Source: Anarhynchus alexandrinus
Lineage: Eukaryota > Chordata > Aves > Charadriiformes > Charadriidae
Length of the DNA: 64,000 nucleotides
Direction of reading: 5' to 3'
Assembly (NCBI GenBank): GCA_008711295.1
Contig: VUYV01000298.1
Location: 533,687-597,686 of the forward strand
This document shows positions 63,721-64,000 of this stretch, piece by piece; positions within the stretch are counted from its first letter, which is position 1, and each line of letters begins with the position of its first letter. The translations under genes and the position numbers were made by a program. The notes below the pieces were generated by a model that did not search any database, had not been told where the DNA came from, and was given only the letters and a program-made list of their open reading frames with translations.

Positions 63721-64000
63721 CAGCCCCAGGGAAGGTTGGTTCTGATCTCCCTTGCAGGCAACAGCAGAGAACAGACGTTTGACTCCTCACATCCCTGCAG
63801 AAGGAGGTTCATTCTTCAGCTGTGGCCAGTGAAGAGCCTTTGGTTATGAAGAGTAATGAGAAAGTGACCTCCAGTTACAAAAGCATATATTTGAAATGTT
63901 TTCCAGTGTATAAGATTTCTGCAGACTTTTAAGTATGTGAGAAATTTGAAGAACCTGGTTAATTACAGGATGTACTGACAAATGTTTATAAAGTCATTTT

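Larger units (their letters stand above)
55265..64000 (+). other. HUNK: HUNK intron 2 (partial)
   Basis: Non-coding from the exon 2 donor to the window end. I looked for the next kinase block (DLKxEN followed by DFG-type sequence) and did not find it. It contains two MIR-like relics (55640-55780, 63535-63720), a 10-T run near 56625, short TTG units near 57900-57920 and a TTTC run at about 62880-62900. No other gene was seen on either strand. Confidence 0.75.

Noticed and set aside
55265..64000. HUNK exon 3 within the window
   Set aside because: I searched by eye for the DLKxEN and DFG blocks in all plus-strand frames and saw none; intron 2 runs past the window end.

Overview
This is vertebrate nuclear DNA, almost certainly from a bird. 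It has long introns and intergenic DNA, two CpG islands and very few repeats. The recognisable young repeats are all 5'-truncated CR1 LINEs with the avian/sauropsid type 3' end (tandem ATTCTATG-like octamers). A crocodilian or turtle cannot be fully excluded from sequence alone. There are no prokaryotic operons, CRISPR arrays or phage genes. Nearly all short open frames are chance frames in non-coding DNA.

Only two protein-coding genes are supported, both partial and arranged head to head. SCAF4 (SR-related CTD-associated factor 4) lies on the minus strand. Its first coding exon (MEAVNAFNQE, 6725-6754) is inside a CpG island at about 6150-7460, and its intron 1 fills 1-6724. HUNK (hormonally up-regulated Neu-associated kinase) lies on the plus strand. 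Its second coding exon, at 54972-55264, carries the VAVK lysine, the C-helix Glu, the hinge and the first residues of the catalytic loop. A second CpG island (about 33770-35480) marks the likely HUNK promoter, but 568 N bases (34596-35163) interrupt it. HUNK exon 1 is very probably hidden in that gap. The order SCAF4(-)/HUNK(+) matches the human chromosome 21q22.11 arrangement as I remember it, with a much shorter spacer here.

Layout: 1-6724 SCAF4 intron 1; 6725-7460 SCAF4 exon 1 and promoter; 7461-33770 gene-free spacer with one good CR1 (10806-11468), one ancient CR1 (about 22090-22870) and a GC-rich pocket (27140-27640); 33771-35480 HUNK CpG island with gap; 35481-54971 HUNK intron 1 with two young CR1 pieces, one ancient CR1 relic, a local duplication and a perfect inverted repeat; 54972-55264 HUNK exon 2; 55265-64000 HUNK intron 2 with two MIR-like SINE relics.

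I did not find a new coding system. The best leads are regulatory or evolutionary: an 11-bp perfect inverted repeat made of two RFX-like half sites at 36184-36217, ancient MIR-like and tRNA-like SINE relics, G-quadruplex-capable tracts, a CpG-rich pocket in the spacer, and the missing HUNK first exon.
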